Origin: Litoreibacter janthinus | Lineage (GTDB): Bacteria > Pseudomonadota > Alphaproteobacteria > Rhodobacterales > Rhodobacteraceae | Assembly (NCBI RefSeq): GCF_900111945.1 | Contig: NZ_FOYO01000001.1 | Coordinates: 2,301,751 to 2,365,750 of the forward strand | DNA: 64,000 nt | Direction: 5' to 3' | Shown: positions 1 to 9,414 of the stretch, one piece after another | Numbering within the stretch: the stretch's first letter is position 1 | Layout: the number at the start of each line of letters is the position of its first letter | Notes under the pieces: generated by a model | What the model saw: the letters and a program-made list of their open reading frames with translations, nothing else | Told to the model about the DNA's origin: nothing | The model's database searches: none | Translations under genes and position numbers: made by a program

Positions 1-12
1 GAAGGACACATA

Positions 13-477
13 ATGAGCGATATCACATTCAAGAACACACGCTTTGAGCCTGATCTGGTCGATTTTCACGGCATTGCCCAACAGATGGCCAAATCGGTTG
101 GCTACACGGCAGATATGGCCGTTGAAAAACAGCTGGCACAACTTCTTCGGCTGCGCGTCGCGCAGATAAACGCCTGCTCATACTGCCTGATCCTGCACAC
201 AAAAGCCGCCCACGATCAGGGCATTCATCCCGCCAAAGTCGCCCATCTGCAAAGCTGGCAGGAAAGCACTTTGTTTAGCGCCGCTGAACAAGCGGCCCTT
301 GGCTATTGCGAAGCGCTGACAGACTATACCCCAGCCGCGTTTGCTTCGCTTCATGAGGCGATGACAGAGTATTTCGCGGAAACCGAAATAGCCGAGGCAG
401 CAGCGATTGTGATCAATATGAACCTCTGGACTCGCCTGAAACTGGCGCAAGGCGCAACTCCCGTGCTGGAGAGCTGA
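13..477 (+). CDS. AhpD-like carboxymuconolactone decarboxylase family protein
   Basis: This 154-residue protein has the AhpD/CMD-family active-site signature: Cys55-x-x-Cys58 followed by His62 (CSYCLILH). In this family the thiol pair carries out alkylhydroperoxidase or disulfide reductase chemistry; the substrate here is not known. The length fits single-domain AhpD-like proteins. The ATG is preceded by a GAAGGA ribosome site. The stop is one base from the start of the antiporter gene, so the two are probably cotranscribed. The cluster continues with a Gre-like protein and MsrA, which suggests an oxidative or ionic stress setting (inference). Confidence 0.82.
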   Translation: MSDITFKNTRFEPDLVDFHGIAQQMAKSVGYTADMAVEKQLAQLLRLRVAQINACSYCLILHTKAAHDQGIHPAKVAHLQSWQESTLFSAAEQAALGYCEALTDYTPAAFASLHEAMTEYFAETEIAEAAAIVINMNLWTRLKLAQGATPVLES

Positions 478-478
478 A

Positions 479-1690
479 ATGGGGGCAATACACTGGTCAA
501 CCGACACTATTTTGCTCGCGATCTTGGCAAGCGTTTTCCTCTATTCTTTGCTCACCAACGCGATTGCAAAAACAGTCATAACCTTGCCAATCATCTTCAT
601 GGTGGTGGGGTATCTCTGTGCACGCCCGATCGAAGCACTGGCTGAGCCGGACATCCTTGATGAGGGCAAACGGCTCTTGGCCGAGGTCACGCTTGTGCTC
701 GTGCTGTTTTCAGATGCAAGCCATGTGCGCTTCAAATCGCTGCGACAGAGTTTCAACATCCCCTTGCGCATGTTGGTTGTCGGGTTGCCGCTTACCATTG
801 GGTTGGGGATGAGCGTCGCCTACCTGCTCAACCCCGAAAGCGGCCTGGCAATGGCGCTATTGACGGCGGCTGTCCTGACCCCGACAGATGCGGCGCTTGG
901 GCAAACTGTTGTTTCAAGCTCTGACGTGCCAGAGCCACTGCGCCAGACAATCAACGTCGAAAGCGGGCTGAATGATGGGCTTGTGCTGCCCTTCGTCCTC
1001 TTCGGGGCCATTCTTGCGTCAGCGGGGATGGAGGGTGCAGCGACCGATGGGCTGGCGACATCGGCCTTGCTGCAAGTCGTCTTGGGGCCAATCGTTGGCA
1101 TCGCGTTCGGCTGGGGCTTTGCCAAAGCCATGGATCTGGCCCAGAACCGCGATCTGATGGCCGAAGCCGCTGGCGGGGTTGCGTTTCTCGCCGTCGCGTT
1201 TTCCGCATTCATCGGCTCCGAAATCGTCGGCGGCAACGGTTTCATCGCAGCTTTCGTCGCGGGCATGGTGTTCGGCAATACCTACAAACATGAAATCCAC
1301 TTTATCGGAGAGTTCATGGAGGGCGTCGGGCAACTGCTCACGATGTTCGCGTTTCTGGTCTTTGGGGCGCTACTGTTGCCGGACGGATTGAAGCATATGA
1401 CGTGGAATGCCGTGGTGCTTGCAGTTCTGTTCCTCACAGTTGTGCGTATGTTGCCAATCTGGCTGTCGCTTCTGGGGACCGGCCTAGCCCTGCGGGAAAA
1501 ACTGTTTTTGGGCTGGTTCGGGCCAAGAGGTTTGGCCTCTATCCTCTTTACCCTGATCATGATGGACGAATTCGACTTTCCCGGCGAACAGGAACTGCTC
1601 GCCTGTGTCTCAATGACAGTCTTCTTGTCGATCATTCTGCACGGCATTTCGGCAGCGCCACTGTCAAAATGGATAGGCCGCGCCACCTGA
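479..1690 (+). CDS. Cation:proton antiporter, CPA1 type
   Basis: A 403-residue polytopic membrane protein with roughly 11-12 hydrophobic segments. It carries a TPTDA motif near residue 135 and a Gly-Leu-Asn-Asp motif near residue 163. The Asn-Asp pair of CPA1 Na+/H+ exchangers binds the ion in the membrane core. It would exchange Na+ or K+ for H+ at the inner membrane; ion specificity cannot be read. The gene starts one base after the upstream AhpD-like stop and is followed 29 bp later by the Gre-like gene, so an operon is likely. Confidence 0.85.
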   Translation: MGAIHWSTDTILLAILASVFLYSLLTNAIAKTVITLPIIFMVVGYLCARPIEALAEPDILDEGKRLLAEVTLVLVLFSDASHVRFKSLRQSFNIPLRMLVVGLPLTIGLGMSVAYLLNPESGLAMALLTAAVLTPTDAALGQTVVSSSDVPEPLRQTINVESGLNDGLVLPFVLFGAILASAGMEGAATDGLATSALLQVVLGPIVGIAFGWGFAKAMDLAQNRDLMAEAAGGVAFLAVAFSAFIGSEIVGGNGFIAAFVAGMVFGNTYKHEIHFIGEFMEGVGQLLTMFAFLVFGALLLPDGLKHMTWNAVVLAVLFLTVVRMLPIWLSLLGTGLALREKLFLGWFGPRGLASILFTLIMMDEFDFPGEQELLACVSMTVFLSIILHGISAAPLSKWIGRAT

Positions 1691-1719
1691 ATTTGCTCTA
1701 ACTCAAGAGGAGAAGCCCC

Positions 1720-2163
1720 ATGGATAAGTCTCACGTAAAAACAACAATGCTTGCGCTGACAGAAGCCGACCTCGCGCAGGCGGAACAAAAATACCAAGTA
1801 TTTCTGGCCGCGGCCCGCCTTGAACGCAACGAGACAATCGACGCCAGCGAACAGTCGCAGGCCGAAGCCGCGGCGGATCTGGCCGAGGCCTTTGATGATA
1901 AAGCCCATGACCACAGCGCAAAGATCGCGGTAATCAACGGCATTGATTTTGGCCCGAAAGATGAAGTTGGCCCCGGTGCTGTCGTCAAGATCGGCAATCG
2001 CTACCTCGTGGTCGGTGTATCAACCGCGGCTTTCAGATGTCAGGGGCAGGACTTTATCGGAATATCAACAGCGTCTCCGATTTACAGTGCGCTCGAAGGT
2101 AAAATAGCAGGCGATACCTGCACCTTTAACGGACGCGAACTCGTCGTGAGCGAAGTTCATTGA
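1720..2163 (+). CDS. GreA/GreB-type C-terminal domain protein
   Basis: A 147-residue protein. Residues 1-65 are predicted helical and rich in Ala and Glu, like the Gre coiled coil. From about residue 70 the sequence resembles the Gre FKBP-like domain: a Gly-Ala-Val-Val strand, Tyr-Leu-Val-Val-Gly, an Ile-Ser-x-x-Ser-Pro-Ile turn and a final strand. True Gre factors bind in the RNA polymerase secondary channel and rescue backtracked complexes. The short N-terminal arm leaves it open whether this one does so or competes with Gre. A strong AGGAG site precedes the ATG. The stop overlaps the TTG start of msrA. Confidence 0.62.
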   Translation: MDKSHVKTTMLALTEADLAQAEQKYQVFLAAARLERNETIDASEQSQAEAAADLAEAFDDKAHDHSAKIAVINGIDFGPKDEVGPGAVVKIGNRYLVVGVSTAAFRCQGQDFIGISTASPIYSALEGKIAGDTCTFNGRELVVSEVH

Positions 2164-2651
2164 ACCAGATAAAAATAGGCTTTGGCGGCGGGTGTCATTG
2201 GTGCACAGAAGCGGTGTTCCAATCACTTCGTGGCGTCAGCAAAGTGGAGCAGGGGTTCATCAAGTCCATTGCTCCACATGACGGCTTTTCCGAAGCTGTT
2301 GTCGTGAAGTTCGACCCTGACGTTATTCCCTTGAAGGTCTTGATCGACGTGCACCTGCGCACCCATGCCAGCACGTCGCAACATAAAATGCGCGGTAAAT
2401 ACCGGAGTGCTGTTTATACATATTCGAGTGACCAAGCTGACTGTGTTCAACGCCATATCAAAGAAGCGCAAAGCGATTTTGATGAGCCGATTGTGACAAT
2501 GACGCTCCCGTTTGATGGCTTCAAGCCATCGCTGGAACGGTTTCAACGGTATTATGAAACGAACCCAAGAAAGCCATTCTGTACCGCTTACATTGATCCG
2601 AAACTAAGCAAGATAAGAAGACTGTTTGGTCAATATTCGGTCCAGGAGTGA
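2160..2651 (+). CDS. msrA: Peptide methionine-S-sulfoxide reductase MsrA
   Basis: MsrA reduces the S epimer of methionine sulfoxide in oxidised proteins. The family signature is at residues 9-16 (GGGCHWCT), with Cys12 as the expected catalytic residue. Further Cys residues follow, including one near the C-terminus (PFCTAY) that could resolve the disulfide. At 163 residues the length is normal for a stand-alone MsrA. The start is TTG inside a TTGA overlap with the preceding stop; no ATG start lies nearby, so translation is probably coupled to the Gre-like gene. The canonical Phe in GCFW is His here. Confidence 0.87.
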   Translation: MNQIKIGFGGGCHWCTEAVFQSLRGVSKVEQGFIKSIAPHDGFSEAVVVKFDPDVIPLKVLIDVHLRTHASTSQHKMRGKYRSAVYTYSSDQADCVQRHIKEAQSDFDEPIVTMTLPFDGFKPSLERFQRYYETNPRKPFCTAYIDPKLSKIRRLFGQYSVQE

Positions 2652-2765
2652 CGAAGGCCTGACCTCAGGACTAACATCAACAAACATCGAATGCTTTAGC
2701 CAGAACGCGATAAAGCCGCCATTGGAGCAACCGCAGCGAATTGGTGCTTTGTCCGCGGAGCAGAG

Positions 2766-3383
2766 TTACTCGTCCGGCGCTATCAATCCCAGGCCACGGA
2801 GGTAGATGCCGATCCCAGCCTCTAAAAGCTCGTCGGGCGGGTAGGGCGCTTTGGAGCCGGGCGTTCCGCGGGCGAAAAGTTCCACAACCCCGTGCGACAG
2901 GGCCCAGATATGGCTCGAAAACATTGTGGCTGGGGGCCGCTTGTCCTCTGGAATCCGTTCGGACAGCCTCAACGCCGCCTGTTCTAGAACGCCGCGCGAC
3001 CGGTCGGCTGCGGCTGCCAAGGCGGGGTTGGCTTGTAGGTTCACACCACTCTCGAACATCGCCATGTAGTGACCGGGAAACTTGCGGGCAAAGGCCAGAT
3101 AGGCACGGCCCGTCGCCTCAAATGCCTTTAGTGCAGTTGGACGGCCGTCAGCATAGGCATGCTCCATCAAGTCACCGAAAATGCGATGCCCTTGCAACGC
3201 GCATTCGGCGATCATGGTCTCGCGACCGTCGAAGTGGCGATACACCGCAGCAGGCGTCACGCCCGCAAGCTTGGCAGCCTCTGCGACCGTGAAGCCGGTC
3301 GGGCCTTTATCTTCAATCAGTTTCAAGGTCGCTTCGACCAGAGCCTGCTTGAGATTACCGTGATGGTAGCCGCGTTTAGGCAT
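2766..3383 (-). CDS. TetR/AcrR family transcriptional regulator
   Basis: A 205-residue one-component repressor. The N-terminal helix-turn-helix includes a [24 protein letters not shown] stretch near residues 31-50, as in TetR proteins. The C-terminal ligand domain resembles the WHG type ([13 protein letters not shown]). I chose the ATG at 3383 because homologous proteins begin with this [14 protein letters not shown] stretch; a longer frame reaches 3446 but lies inside the ppk2 coding end. The start overlaps the ppk2 stop by 8 bp, so ppk2 and this regulator are probably one transcript. Its ligand and target are unknown. Confidence 0.83.
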   Translation of the reverse strand: MPKRGYHHGNLKQALVEATLKLIEDKGPTGFTVAEAAKLAGVTPAAVYRHFDGRETMIAECALQGHRIFGDLMEHAYADGRPTALKAFEATGRAYLAFARKFPGHYMAMFESGVNLQANPALAAAADRSRGVLEQAALRLSERIPEDKRPPATMFSSHIWALSHGVVELFARGTPGSKAPYPPDELLEAGIGIYLRGLGLIAPDE

Positions 3384-4251
3384 CAGGTGACCACATCTCC
3401 ACGCCGCCACAGATTTTCTGGTCGGGACGGATGGCGATGCTGTCATCCTTGTTGGCGTAATGGATTGTATTCAAGACCTTGCGCAACGCCGAAATCCGCG
3501 CCCTGCGCTTGTCGTCGGAGCGGATGACGGTCCAGCGCGCATGCGAGGTATCACTGGCTTCGAACGTCTCGGAGATCGCCCGCGAATAGGCGTCCCATTT
3601 ATGCAGGCCTTCCACGTCGATGGAGGAGAGCTTCCACTGTTTCAGCTTGTCCTTCTCGCGGGCGAGCATGCGCCGCAACTGCTCCGCGCGGCCCACATTC
3701 AGCCACAGCTTGATCAGGATAATTCCGTCATCGACCAGCATTTTCTCGAAGTCGGGCACTTGAGTGAAAAAGTGCTGACGTTCCCCGATGGAGCAGAAGC
3801 CGAACACGTCCTCGACGACGCCGCGGTTGTACCAGCTCCGGTCAAACAGGGTAATTTGTCCCGCCGTGGGCAAGTGTTTGACGTAGCGCTGGAAGTACCA
3901 CTGGCCGCGCTCTTCCTCGGTGGGTTTTGACAGGGCCACGATCTTGCAATTGCGCGGGTTCATATTCTCGCGGAACCGCTTGATGGTGCCGCCTTTGCCA
4001 GACGCGTCGCGCCCCTCAAAGACGATTGCAACACGCTTGCCCTCATTCTTCACCCAGGCCTGAAGCTTCATCAACTCGATCTGGAGGCGTTCCATCGTGT
4101 CTTCGTAGTCGTCTCGGTCCATACGTTCTTCGTACGGGTAACTTTGGGCCAAAATGTCATCTTTGCCCGCAAGCCGGATCGCCTCGCGCACGCTTTCGGG
4201 GATTTCTTCCTTGTAGAACTTGGAGATGGCACCGTCGAAGGGCAGGGTCAT
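3376..4251 (-). CDS. ppk2: Polyphosphate kinase 2 (PPK2)
   Basis: PPK2 enzymes move phosphate between inorganic polyphosphate and nucleotides, usually making GTP or ATP from polyphosphate. This 291-residue protein has the Walker A motif [10 protein letters not shown] at residues 80-89, a Walker B-like FDRSWYNRG at about 136-144, and a basic lid region after residue 190. The length matches the single-domain class. The ATG has an AAGAGG ribosome site. It is cotranscribed with the downstream TetR gene by an 8-bp overlap. Whether it prefers mono- or diphosphates cannot be settled by eye. Confidence 0.92.
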   Translation of the reverse strand: MTLPFDGAISKFYKEEIPESVREAIRLAGKDDILAQSYPYEERMDRDDYEDTMERLQIELMKLQAWVKNEGKRVAIVFEGRDASGKGGTIKRFRENMNPRNCKIVALSKPTEEERGQWYFQRYVKHLPTAGQITLFDRSWYNRGVVEDVFGFCSIGERQHFFTQVPDFEKMLVDDGIILIKLWLNVGRAEQLRRMLAREKDKLKQWKLSSIDVEGLHKWDAYSRAISETFEASDTSHARWTVIRSDDKRRARISALRKVLNTIHYANKDDSIAIRPDQKICGGVEMWSPDA

Positions 4252-4296
4252 GAAGGCCTCTTAGCTTATGTTTGAGCGGTATTATGGAGGCTTAGC

Positions 4297-5262
4297 CTAT
4301 CGCAGGCCAGCGCGTTCTGCCGCGCGGCGCAGGGCGGCGAAAGTGCTCGGTTCATCCGCGTGGTGGGGCATGTGCCCGATTCCGTCCAGCTTCGTCAGTT
4401 CCACATCGGGCAATTTCTGCGACAGTGGAACTGCATGAACGTCAAAGGGCACGATCGTGTCCGCCGTGCCATGAACAATTTCGACGGGCATGGTCAGCTC
4501 GCCGTAATGCTCCGACTGCGCTTCGATCTGCGGCAGCAAAGAATTCACCATCATGGCATTGGTTTTCAATTGGCTCGGGCGGATCGCTAAGCCGTAGCCC
4601 ATGTGATCCAGATACCCTTCGGGAACGGGGTCAGGGGTGAAGATGCTCTCGAGCGTCTCAATGGCGCGTTGGTCATTGGCAAAGGCAGAGGTCACAGGGA
4701 TCAGCACATGCCGCCCGAACCACGTGTCCGTCAGGCGATACCAGATATCCAGATCTCCTTCCCAAGGGTTGGAGACCCCCGACACAATCACAAGGCCCGA
4801 TACGTCCTGACCGTGCCGCAAGCCGTAAGCGAGCGCCACTGCGCCCCCGTAGCTTTGCCCCACGATGATCGGTTTCTTCGCCCCAACCATCGTGGCTGCG
4901 GCGTGCAACAGGTCAGCCTGCTCGGCCAAGCTTTCCACGTCGCTGGCGCGGTTCGCGATGCGGCCGGTATGACCATGGGCAGGGCGGTCAATCGCGATGA
5001 AGCGGAACTCGCCCCTCAGCTTTGGAACCATCGAGAACGTGAAGTCCTGCCAATTGCCACCAGCGCCATGGATAAGCACCACATCGGGGCCGGTGCCCTC
5101 CACATGGACATGCACCTTGGTGCCGTTCACATCCAGTATTTGCCCAGTTGGTGGATGTTCCGCCAGAGCTTTGGCCGTGCGGCCTTTGATGCGCTTATCC
5201 AGCGCGACACCGCATCCTGTCAGGCCCAGAACGGCTCCTAGAAGCAACGCACCCTTAAGCAC
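4297..5262 (-). CDS. Alpha/beta hydrolase, probable lipoprotein
   Basis: A 321-residue alpha/beta hydrolase. From the GTG at 5262 the product begins with a compact lipoprotein signal ([17 protein letters not shown]), whose lipobox Leu-Thr-Gly-Cys predicts a lipid-anchored Cys17. The hydrolase fold shows an HGAGG oxyanion region, the nucleophile elbow Gly-Gln-Ser-Tyr-Gly-Gly, a late Asp (HGTADTIVP) and a His (GIGHMPHH). I prefer this GTG to the ATG at 5319, because it gives a clean signal peptide and an 8-bp overlap with the metA stop. The substrate is unknown; related proteins are annotated as esterases or haloperoxidase-like hydrolases. Confidence 0.8.
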   Translation of the reverse strand: MLKGALLLGAVLGLTGCGVALDKRIKGRTAKALAEHPPTGQILDVNGTKVHVHVEGTGPDVVLIHGAGGNWQDFTFSMVPKLRGEFRFIAIDRPAHGHTGRIANRASDVESLAEQADLLHAAATMVGAKKPIIVGQSYGGAVALAYGLRHGQDVSGLVIVSGVSNPWEGDLDIWYRLTDTWFGRHVLIPVTSAFANDQRAIETLESIFTPDPVPEGYLDHMGYGLAIRPSQLKTNAMMVNSLLPQIEAQSEHYGELTMPVEIVHGTADTIVPFDVHAVPLSQKLPDVELTKLDGIGHMPHHADEPSTFAALRRAAERAGLR

Positions 5263-6175
5263 CGATTTGGTCCAGATCGAAATGGGTCGTCTGATAAATC
5301 TCGTTGATCCAGTTGCCATAGAGCAGATGCGCGTGGCTGCGCCAGCGGTTCATCGGCTTCTTGGTAGGGTCGTCATCGGGATAGTAATTGGTCGGCACGT
5401 TGATCGCTGTTCCGGCTTGCACGTCGCGGTCGTATTCTTCTTTCAAGGTGCCGCTGTCATACTCGAAATGGTTGAAGATATAGAGCGCACGGTGCTTGCG
5501 ATCCTCCACCAGACACGGGCCCGCAGTGTCGCTTCCCAGAAGGGTTCTTAACCCGTCTGCGGCATCGATCTCGTTTTGGCGCATCTCCGTCCAACGCGAC
5601 ACTGGGATCACGCAGTCATCCGAAAACCCGCGCAAGTAGGGCGAAGAAGGATCAAGGTTGGTGTGGCGGAAGCAACCGAACAACTTGTGATCCAGAAGGT
5701 GCTTTTTCACCCCGTGGAAATAGTTGATCATCGCCATGCCGCCCCAGCACACGCCAAACGTGGAATGCACATTGGTTTGCGTCCAGTCCATCACTTCTCG
5801 CAGCTCGTCCCAATAGGTCACCTCGTCAAAAGGCAGATGTTCAATCGGGGCGCCGGTGATGATCAGCCCGTCAAACTTCTCGTGTTTCACCTCTTGGAAG
5901 GGGCGGTAGAACTCGGCCATATGCTCGGCGGCGGTGGTTTTGGTTTCATGCTCCGACATGCGGATCAGAGATAGCTCGATCTGCAGGGGTGTGGCCCCGA
6001 TCAGTCGCGCGAACTGGTTCTCGGTCTGAATTTTCTTCGGCATCAGGTTCAGCAACGCGATGCGCAAGGGCCGAATGTCTTGCCGCGCTGCCTGATCTTC
6101 GCTCATCACGCTCACGCCCTCGTGCGAGAGCACGTCATAGGCAGGCAGAGAGGAGGAGGGCAGCTTGATAGGCAT
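5255..6175 (-). CDS. metA: Homoserine O-acyltransferase MetA (probably acetyl-type)
   Basis: MetA activates the hydroxyl of L-homoserine for methionine synthesis. The 306-residue sequence is typical throughout: [12 protein letters not shown] near residues 43-54, the catalytic-Cys motif FGVCWGG and ending motifs [11 protein letters not shown]. Residue Glu112 lies in GAPIEHLPF, at the position of E. coli Gly111. Published work on MetA ties Glu here to acetyl-CoA use and Gly to succinyl-CoA use, so an acetyltransferase is inferred. No SAM-II-like sequence is visible in the 41 bp upstream, although that riboswitch often precedes alphaproteobacterial metA. Confidence 0.93.
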   Translation of the reverse strand: MPIKLPSSSLPAYDVLSHEGVSVMSEDQAARQDIRPLRIALLNLMPKKIQTENQFARLIGATPLQIELSLIRMSEHETKTTAAEHMAEFYRPFQEVKHEKFDGLIITGAPIEHLPFDEVTYWDELREVMDWTQTNVHSTFGVCWGGMAMINYFHGVKKHLLDHKLFGCFRHTNLDPSSPYLRGFSDDCVIPVSRWTEMRQNEIDAADGLRTLLGSDTAGPCLVEDRKHRALYIFNHFEYDSGTLKEEYDRDVQAGTAINVPTNYYPDDDPTKKPMNRWRSHAHLLYGNWINEIYQTTHFDLDQIGA

Positions 6176-6216
6176 AACAGGCGTCCGCTTTTGTTAGGAT
6201 TGTTTAACTAGGTTCG

Positions 6217-7080
6217 TTAGTTGGCGTTGCCAAGGGTGGCGGCGATCAACTCGTCGAGACCTTCAGGCGTCGTCACCTTGCCCAGATCCGTATGAGACAC
6301 CTTGATCCCGTAATTATCCGCCATGGCACGGTAACGTGGCTCCCTCTGTGAGATGGCCCGCGCATAGGTGAAGGTCATGAAGGCATTCGGGTCGACCTCT
6401 TCCTCGGCGCACTTATGGGTGTCCAGATACTCGGACCAGAGCTCTTGCAGGAACTCGGGGCGGTAGCACATCGGCTTTGGCGCGCGCTTAAAACGGCGCA
6501 CCAGTTCCGCCTCGTGATCAGCAGAGCCTTCAATCCAGACCATAAGGTGGTTCTTCGCCAGTTCGGTCAGCAATGGGTCTGCAGCATTGAACGGGTCCAC
6601 CACCTCGCAGGTCGAGCCACCGCTGTCGCACACGAAATTGCTGTAGCCATACAGATCCTTCGCGCGTTCAATGAAATGGGCCGTGTCATAAAGTGCTGCC
6701 ACCTCTGCGCGGTGGTGTTGCGCTTGGCGTTTTTGGTATTCTACGAAACTGAGGCCGCCCAAGGCCGGATTTCCGGGTTTGCCTAGATAGGTGGACAGCG
6801 GCGACAGGTCGTCAAAGGTCAGGTTCGACGCGATATAGATGCTGTCTGACCGCAGAAGCTCGGCCAGAAACGGGTCCTGCATGGCGCGGCGTTTGAAGTT
6901 GTCGGTGATATACTCACCCATATAGCGCGTGCCGATCCGGTAATCAGCACTGTAGTGGAACCAGTCACCTGTGGCGCGTAACATGTTGGACACATGCGTT
7001 TTTCCAAGGCCTGACATGCCAAAGAACAGCACTTTCTTCGCTTCGGCTTGCTGCCAGTCCTGCGCGGATTTGTAGATCAT
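6217..7080 (-). CDS. P-loop NTPase-fold protein of unknown function
   Basis: A 287-residue cytosolic protein. Near the N-terminus, about residues 21-28, it has the P-loop GMSGLGKTHVS, which suggests a kinase- or ATPase-like nucleotide-binding protein. Other visible features are a DSGGSTCEVVDP stretch and many conserved-looking aromatic residues. The ATG at 7080 is fixed by an AAAGGAG ribosome site 6 bp upstream; the open frame extends further to 7389 but has no support. It lies just upstream of metA on the same strand, 41 bp apart, hinting at cotranscription. I recognise it only as a family commonly annotated ATPase in Rhodobacteraceae, without a known substrate. Confidence 0.75.
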   Translation of the reverse strand: MIYKSAQDWQQAEAKKVLFFGMSGLGKTHVSNMLRATGDWFHYSADYRIGTRYMGEYITDNFKRRAMQDPFLAELLRSDSIYIASNLTFDDLSPLSTYLGKPGNPALGGLSFVEYQKRQAQHHRAEVAALYDTAHFIERAKDLYGYSNFVCDSGGSTCEVVDPFNAADPLLTELAKNHLMVWIEGSADHEAELVRRFKRAPKPMCYRPEFLQELWSEYLDTHKCAEEEVDPNAFMTFTYARAISQREPRYRAMADNYGIKVSHTDLGKVTTPEGLDELIAATLGNAN

Positions 7081-7133
7081 GGACGTCGCTCCTTTGCCCC
7101 GTGCAAATTGGTAGCGGGGCCAGCGCCGGCTTG

Positions 7134-8048
7134 CTAGGGGGCTTTGCGCAAAATCCCCAAGATGCGACCATCCAACACCAACAATCCAAGGGCCAGTAAG
7201 CCGAACCCAACATAGGCACGTGGGGCAAGGTCCTCGCCCAATACGAGTGCGCCCAGAACGATTGCGACGGGGGCCATCAGGAGCGTGCAGATCATTAGAT
7301 TGCCGCTGCCTGCCATCGACAGGATCCGGTAGTACAGCAAATAGGCGCAGGCCGTGGCGATGACGGCATAATACGTGATCGCACTCCATGCCGTGAGGCT
7401 CAGGTCAAATGACGGCGCCCCGTCGATGATCAAGGCAAGCGGCACCATCACCAATGCGGCGCCGGTCAGCATCCCCGCGGACGCCACTTGTGGGGAAAGC
7501 CCCGCAAGCATCCTACGTGCCCAGACTCCGGCCAGTGCATATGATAAAGTTCCAGCTAAAACAGCAATTTGCGCGGTGGAGCGAATGTTGAATTGCATCA
7601 GGTTCTCCAGCCCAATCGCCGTGGAAACGCCAAGAAACCCAAGCACGACACCAATAACACGGTTCACTGTCAGCTTCTCATCGGCGAACGCGACTGAGGC
7701 GACGACAACTCCAAAGATCGCGGTTGTCGAGTTCAGGATCGAGGTCAGCCCGGTCTCGATATGTAATTGCCCCCAAGCCATCAGGGAAAACGGAATGACG
7801 TTGTTCAGCAGTCCCATCACCAGAAAGGCCGCCCACACTGCGGGCGTACGCGGCAAGGGTAGGCGGCGGATCAGGATGTAGCCCCATAAAACAAGCATTG
7901 CCCAGAACACGCGATGCGCGACGACAGTGAAGACCGGTATCTCGTTCAATGCGAGACGGATCGACAGGAAAGAGCCGCCCCAGATCAGGGCCAGCAATCC
8001 CAATTCGCTCCAGGCGCGGGTAGACATCGATTTTTGAGCAAGTCTCAT
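7134..8048 (-). CDS. DMT-superfamily EamA-type transporter
   Basis: A 304-residue membrane protein with about ten hydrophobic helices arranged as two EamA halves, as in drug/metabolite exporters. The N-terminal half contains the usual WGGSF motif after the first helix, and an FxxxxE-type charged turn follows helix 4. It would export a small metabolite across the inner membrane; the substrate is unknown. An alternative ATG at 8027 gives a start (MSTRAWSELG) that looks more like other family members. The gene ends 53 bp before the P-loop gene. Confidence 0.82.
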   Translation of the reverse strand: MRLAQKSMSTRAWSELGLLALIWGGSFLSIRLALNEIPVFTVVAHRVFWAMLVLWGYILIRRLPLPRTPAVWAAFLVMGLLNNVIPFSLMAWGQLHIETGLTSILNSTTAIFGVVVASVAFADEKLTVNRVIGVVLGFLGVSTAIGLENLMQFNIRSTAQIAVLAGTLSYALAGVWARRMLAGLSPQVASAGMLTGAALVMVPLALIIDGAPSFDLSLTAWSAITYYAVIATACAYLLYYRILSMAGSGNLMICTLLMAPVAIVLGALVLGEDLAPRAYVGFGLLALGLLVLDGRILGILRKAP

Positions 8049-8107
8049 GCCGACCAGTAACCGAACTCCGCTACCATTCGCGACCCGATTATTGCGGTTA
8101 AACGAAA

Positions 8108-8135
8108 AGCGCCCGGCCGATGAGGGCCGGGCGCT
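8108..8135 (-). terminator. Intrinsic terminator after the FadL-like gene
   Basis: A perfect 11-bp inverted repeat (AGCGCCCGGCC with its complement), loop of 6, at 8108-8118 and 8125-8135. Read on the minus strand it is followed by TTTTCGTTT. It lies 25 bp past the stop of the FadL-like gene and separates it from the DMT transporter gene downstream. Confidence 0.8.
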
Positions 8136-8159
8136 GAAAAGCTTTATCTTGGGAAAAGC

Positions 8160-9263
8160 TTAGTAGCTGTAGCCGACTTTGATGCCAACAGCGATTGCTT
8201 TGTTGTCAGTGAAGTTGGAGGCCGCAGCACCGCCACCCAAAGTGGTCTGTGCGTTGCCGATTTTGATGTAGCGAACGCCGCCAGTGACTTTGACGCCGCC
8301 GTTGGTGTAAGTGCCACCAAGGCCAATGCTGATGTTGCCGTCAGTTGGGCCAAGGTTGGAGGAGAACCCGCCGTTGGATTTTTCATAGCCGAGCGAAACC
8401 GCGCCGGACCAGTTCTCGTTAAAGCGACGACCGACACCGATGTTGTAGGTGATTACGTCATCCGCGTAGGACACGAGTGCGCTGCCGGCTGTCGCAAGTC
8501 CGTAGCCTGTTGGAGCAATGCGGAAGTCGCTCCAGTCAACCCAGCGAATGGAGCCGAACAGCAACGTGTCGGCAGCGATCCCCGTTTGAAAATCCAAGTT
8601 GAGTGACTGAGGTGTGTCCACATTAGTCGTGCTCGTAAGCGCCAAGGGACCAGCTTCTACAGTCGAAAGTGCGTGCGAGATTTCCGAGGAGTATGTCAGA
8701 GCGACGCGCAGTGCGATGTCCGGGCGTTCGTAAGCCGCACCAAGGACATAACCGACGCCGTAGTCTTTCGCAGCCGAAGCAGTGTAGCCAGCAACGAACG
8801 GGATTGATGCCACGGCTTCAAGTGACTGGTAGCGGATACCGCCATGAACCGACCAGTTATCGTCAAACTTGTAGCGCACCAAACCGGTCAACGCTGTGGC
8901 TTCCAGCGTCGCTGTCGCAGTTTGCGCGAAATACGCAGGAATCGCGGTCGCAGCAGGGTAGGCGACATCAGCGCCGAAAGGCTGGTCATAGATCAGCGAG
9001 AAGGAAAGCTTGTCATTGAACTCGTATTTATAGCCAAGACCCAAAAGGGTGTAGTTCGGGGCCATGTCACCGGATGCAGCACCACCGAAACCGGCGGTCG
9101 CGGTGCCGGACACGCTTGGCGAGACGCTACCGTATGACAGCTCTGCATAGTTACCCTGTTCGAAGATCAGTCCGATGCCCTGACCAGAACGGTCGATGCC
9201 GCCTGCGGATGCAAGGGATGTTGTTGCGGCCAGCATTGCAGCGGCGCTAACGAATTTCTTCAT
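8160..9263 (-). CDS. OmpP1/FadL-like outer-membrane transport protein
   Basis: A 367-residue secreted beta-barrel protein. It starts with a Sec signal peptide ending in SLASA before GGIDRSGQ, and the mature N-terminus resembles FadL-type porins. The rest alternates polar and aromatic residues as in transmembrane strands, ending in a short Gly-Tyr-Ser-Tyr C-terminus suitable for BAM recognition. FadL proteins carry long-chain fatty acids or other hydrophobic compounds across the outer membrane. The ATG has a GGGGAGGAAACC site. The gene has its own terminator and stands alone between two DMT transporter genes. Confidence 0.85.
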   Translation of the reverse strand: MKKFVSAAAMLAATTSLASAGGIDRSGQGIGLIFEQGNYAELSYGSVSPSVSGTATAGFGGAASGDMAPNYTLLGLGYKYEFNDKLSFSLIYDQPFGADVAYPAATAIPAYFAQTATATLEATALTGLVRYKFDDNWSVHGGIRYQSLEAVASIPFVAGYTASAAKDYGVGYVLGAAYERPDIALRVALTYSSEISHALSTVEAGPLALTSTTNVDTPQSLNLDFQTGIAADTLLFGSIRWVDWSDFRIAPTGYGLATAGSALVSYADDVITYNIGVGRRFNENWSGAVSLGYEKSNGGFSSNLGPTDGNISIGLGGTYTNGGVKVTGGVRYIKIGNAQTTLGGGAAASNFTDNKAIAVGIKVGYSY

Positions 9264-9414
9264 GGTTTCCTCCCCGAAACACTTGAATGTGACTTTGATC
9301 CACCCTAGGGGCGAGTTTCCGCCTGCGTCAATTTGTGACCCAGCGTCACGGCTATTTTGGTGAAAGAATTTACCGAATGGGCCGTAAGTCGTGGCGAAAA
9401 GCGCACAATTTACC

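Noticed and set aside
6176..6216. SAM-II riboswitch before metA.
   Set aside because: The spacer is only 41 bp and I see none of the conserved SAM-II sequence.
9335..9349. GTGAC-N5-GTCAC before the FadL-like gene as an operator.
   Set aside because: Arms of 5 bp occur often by chance and no matching regulator is adjacent.
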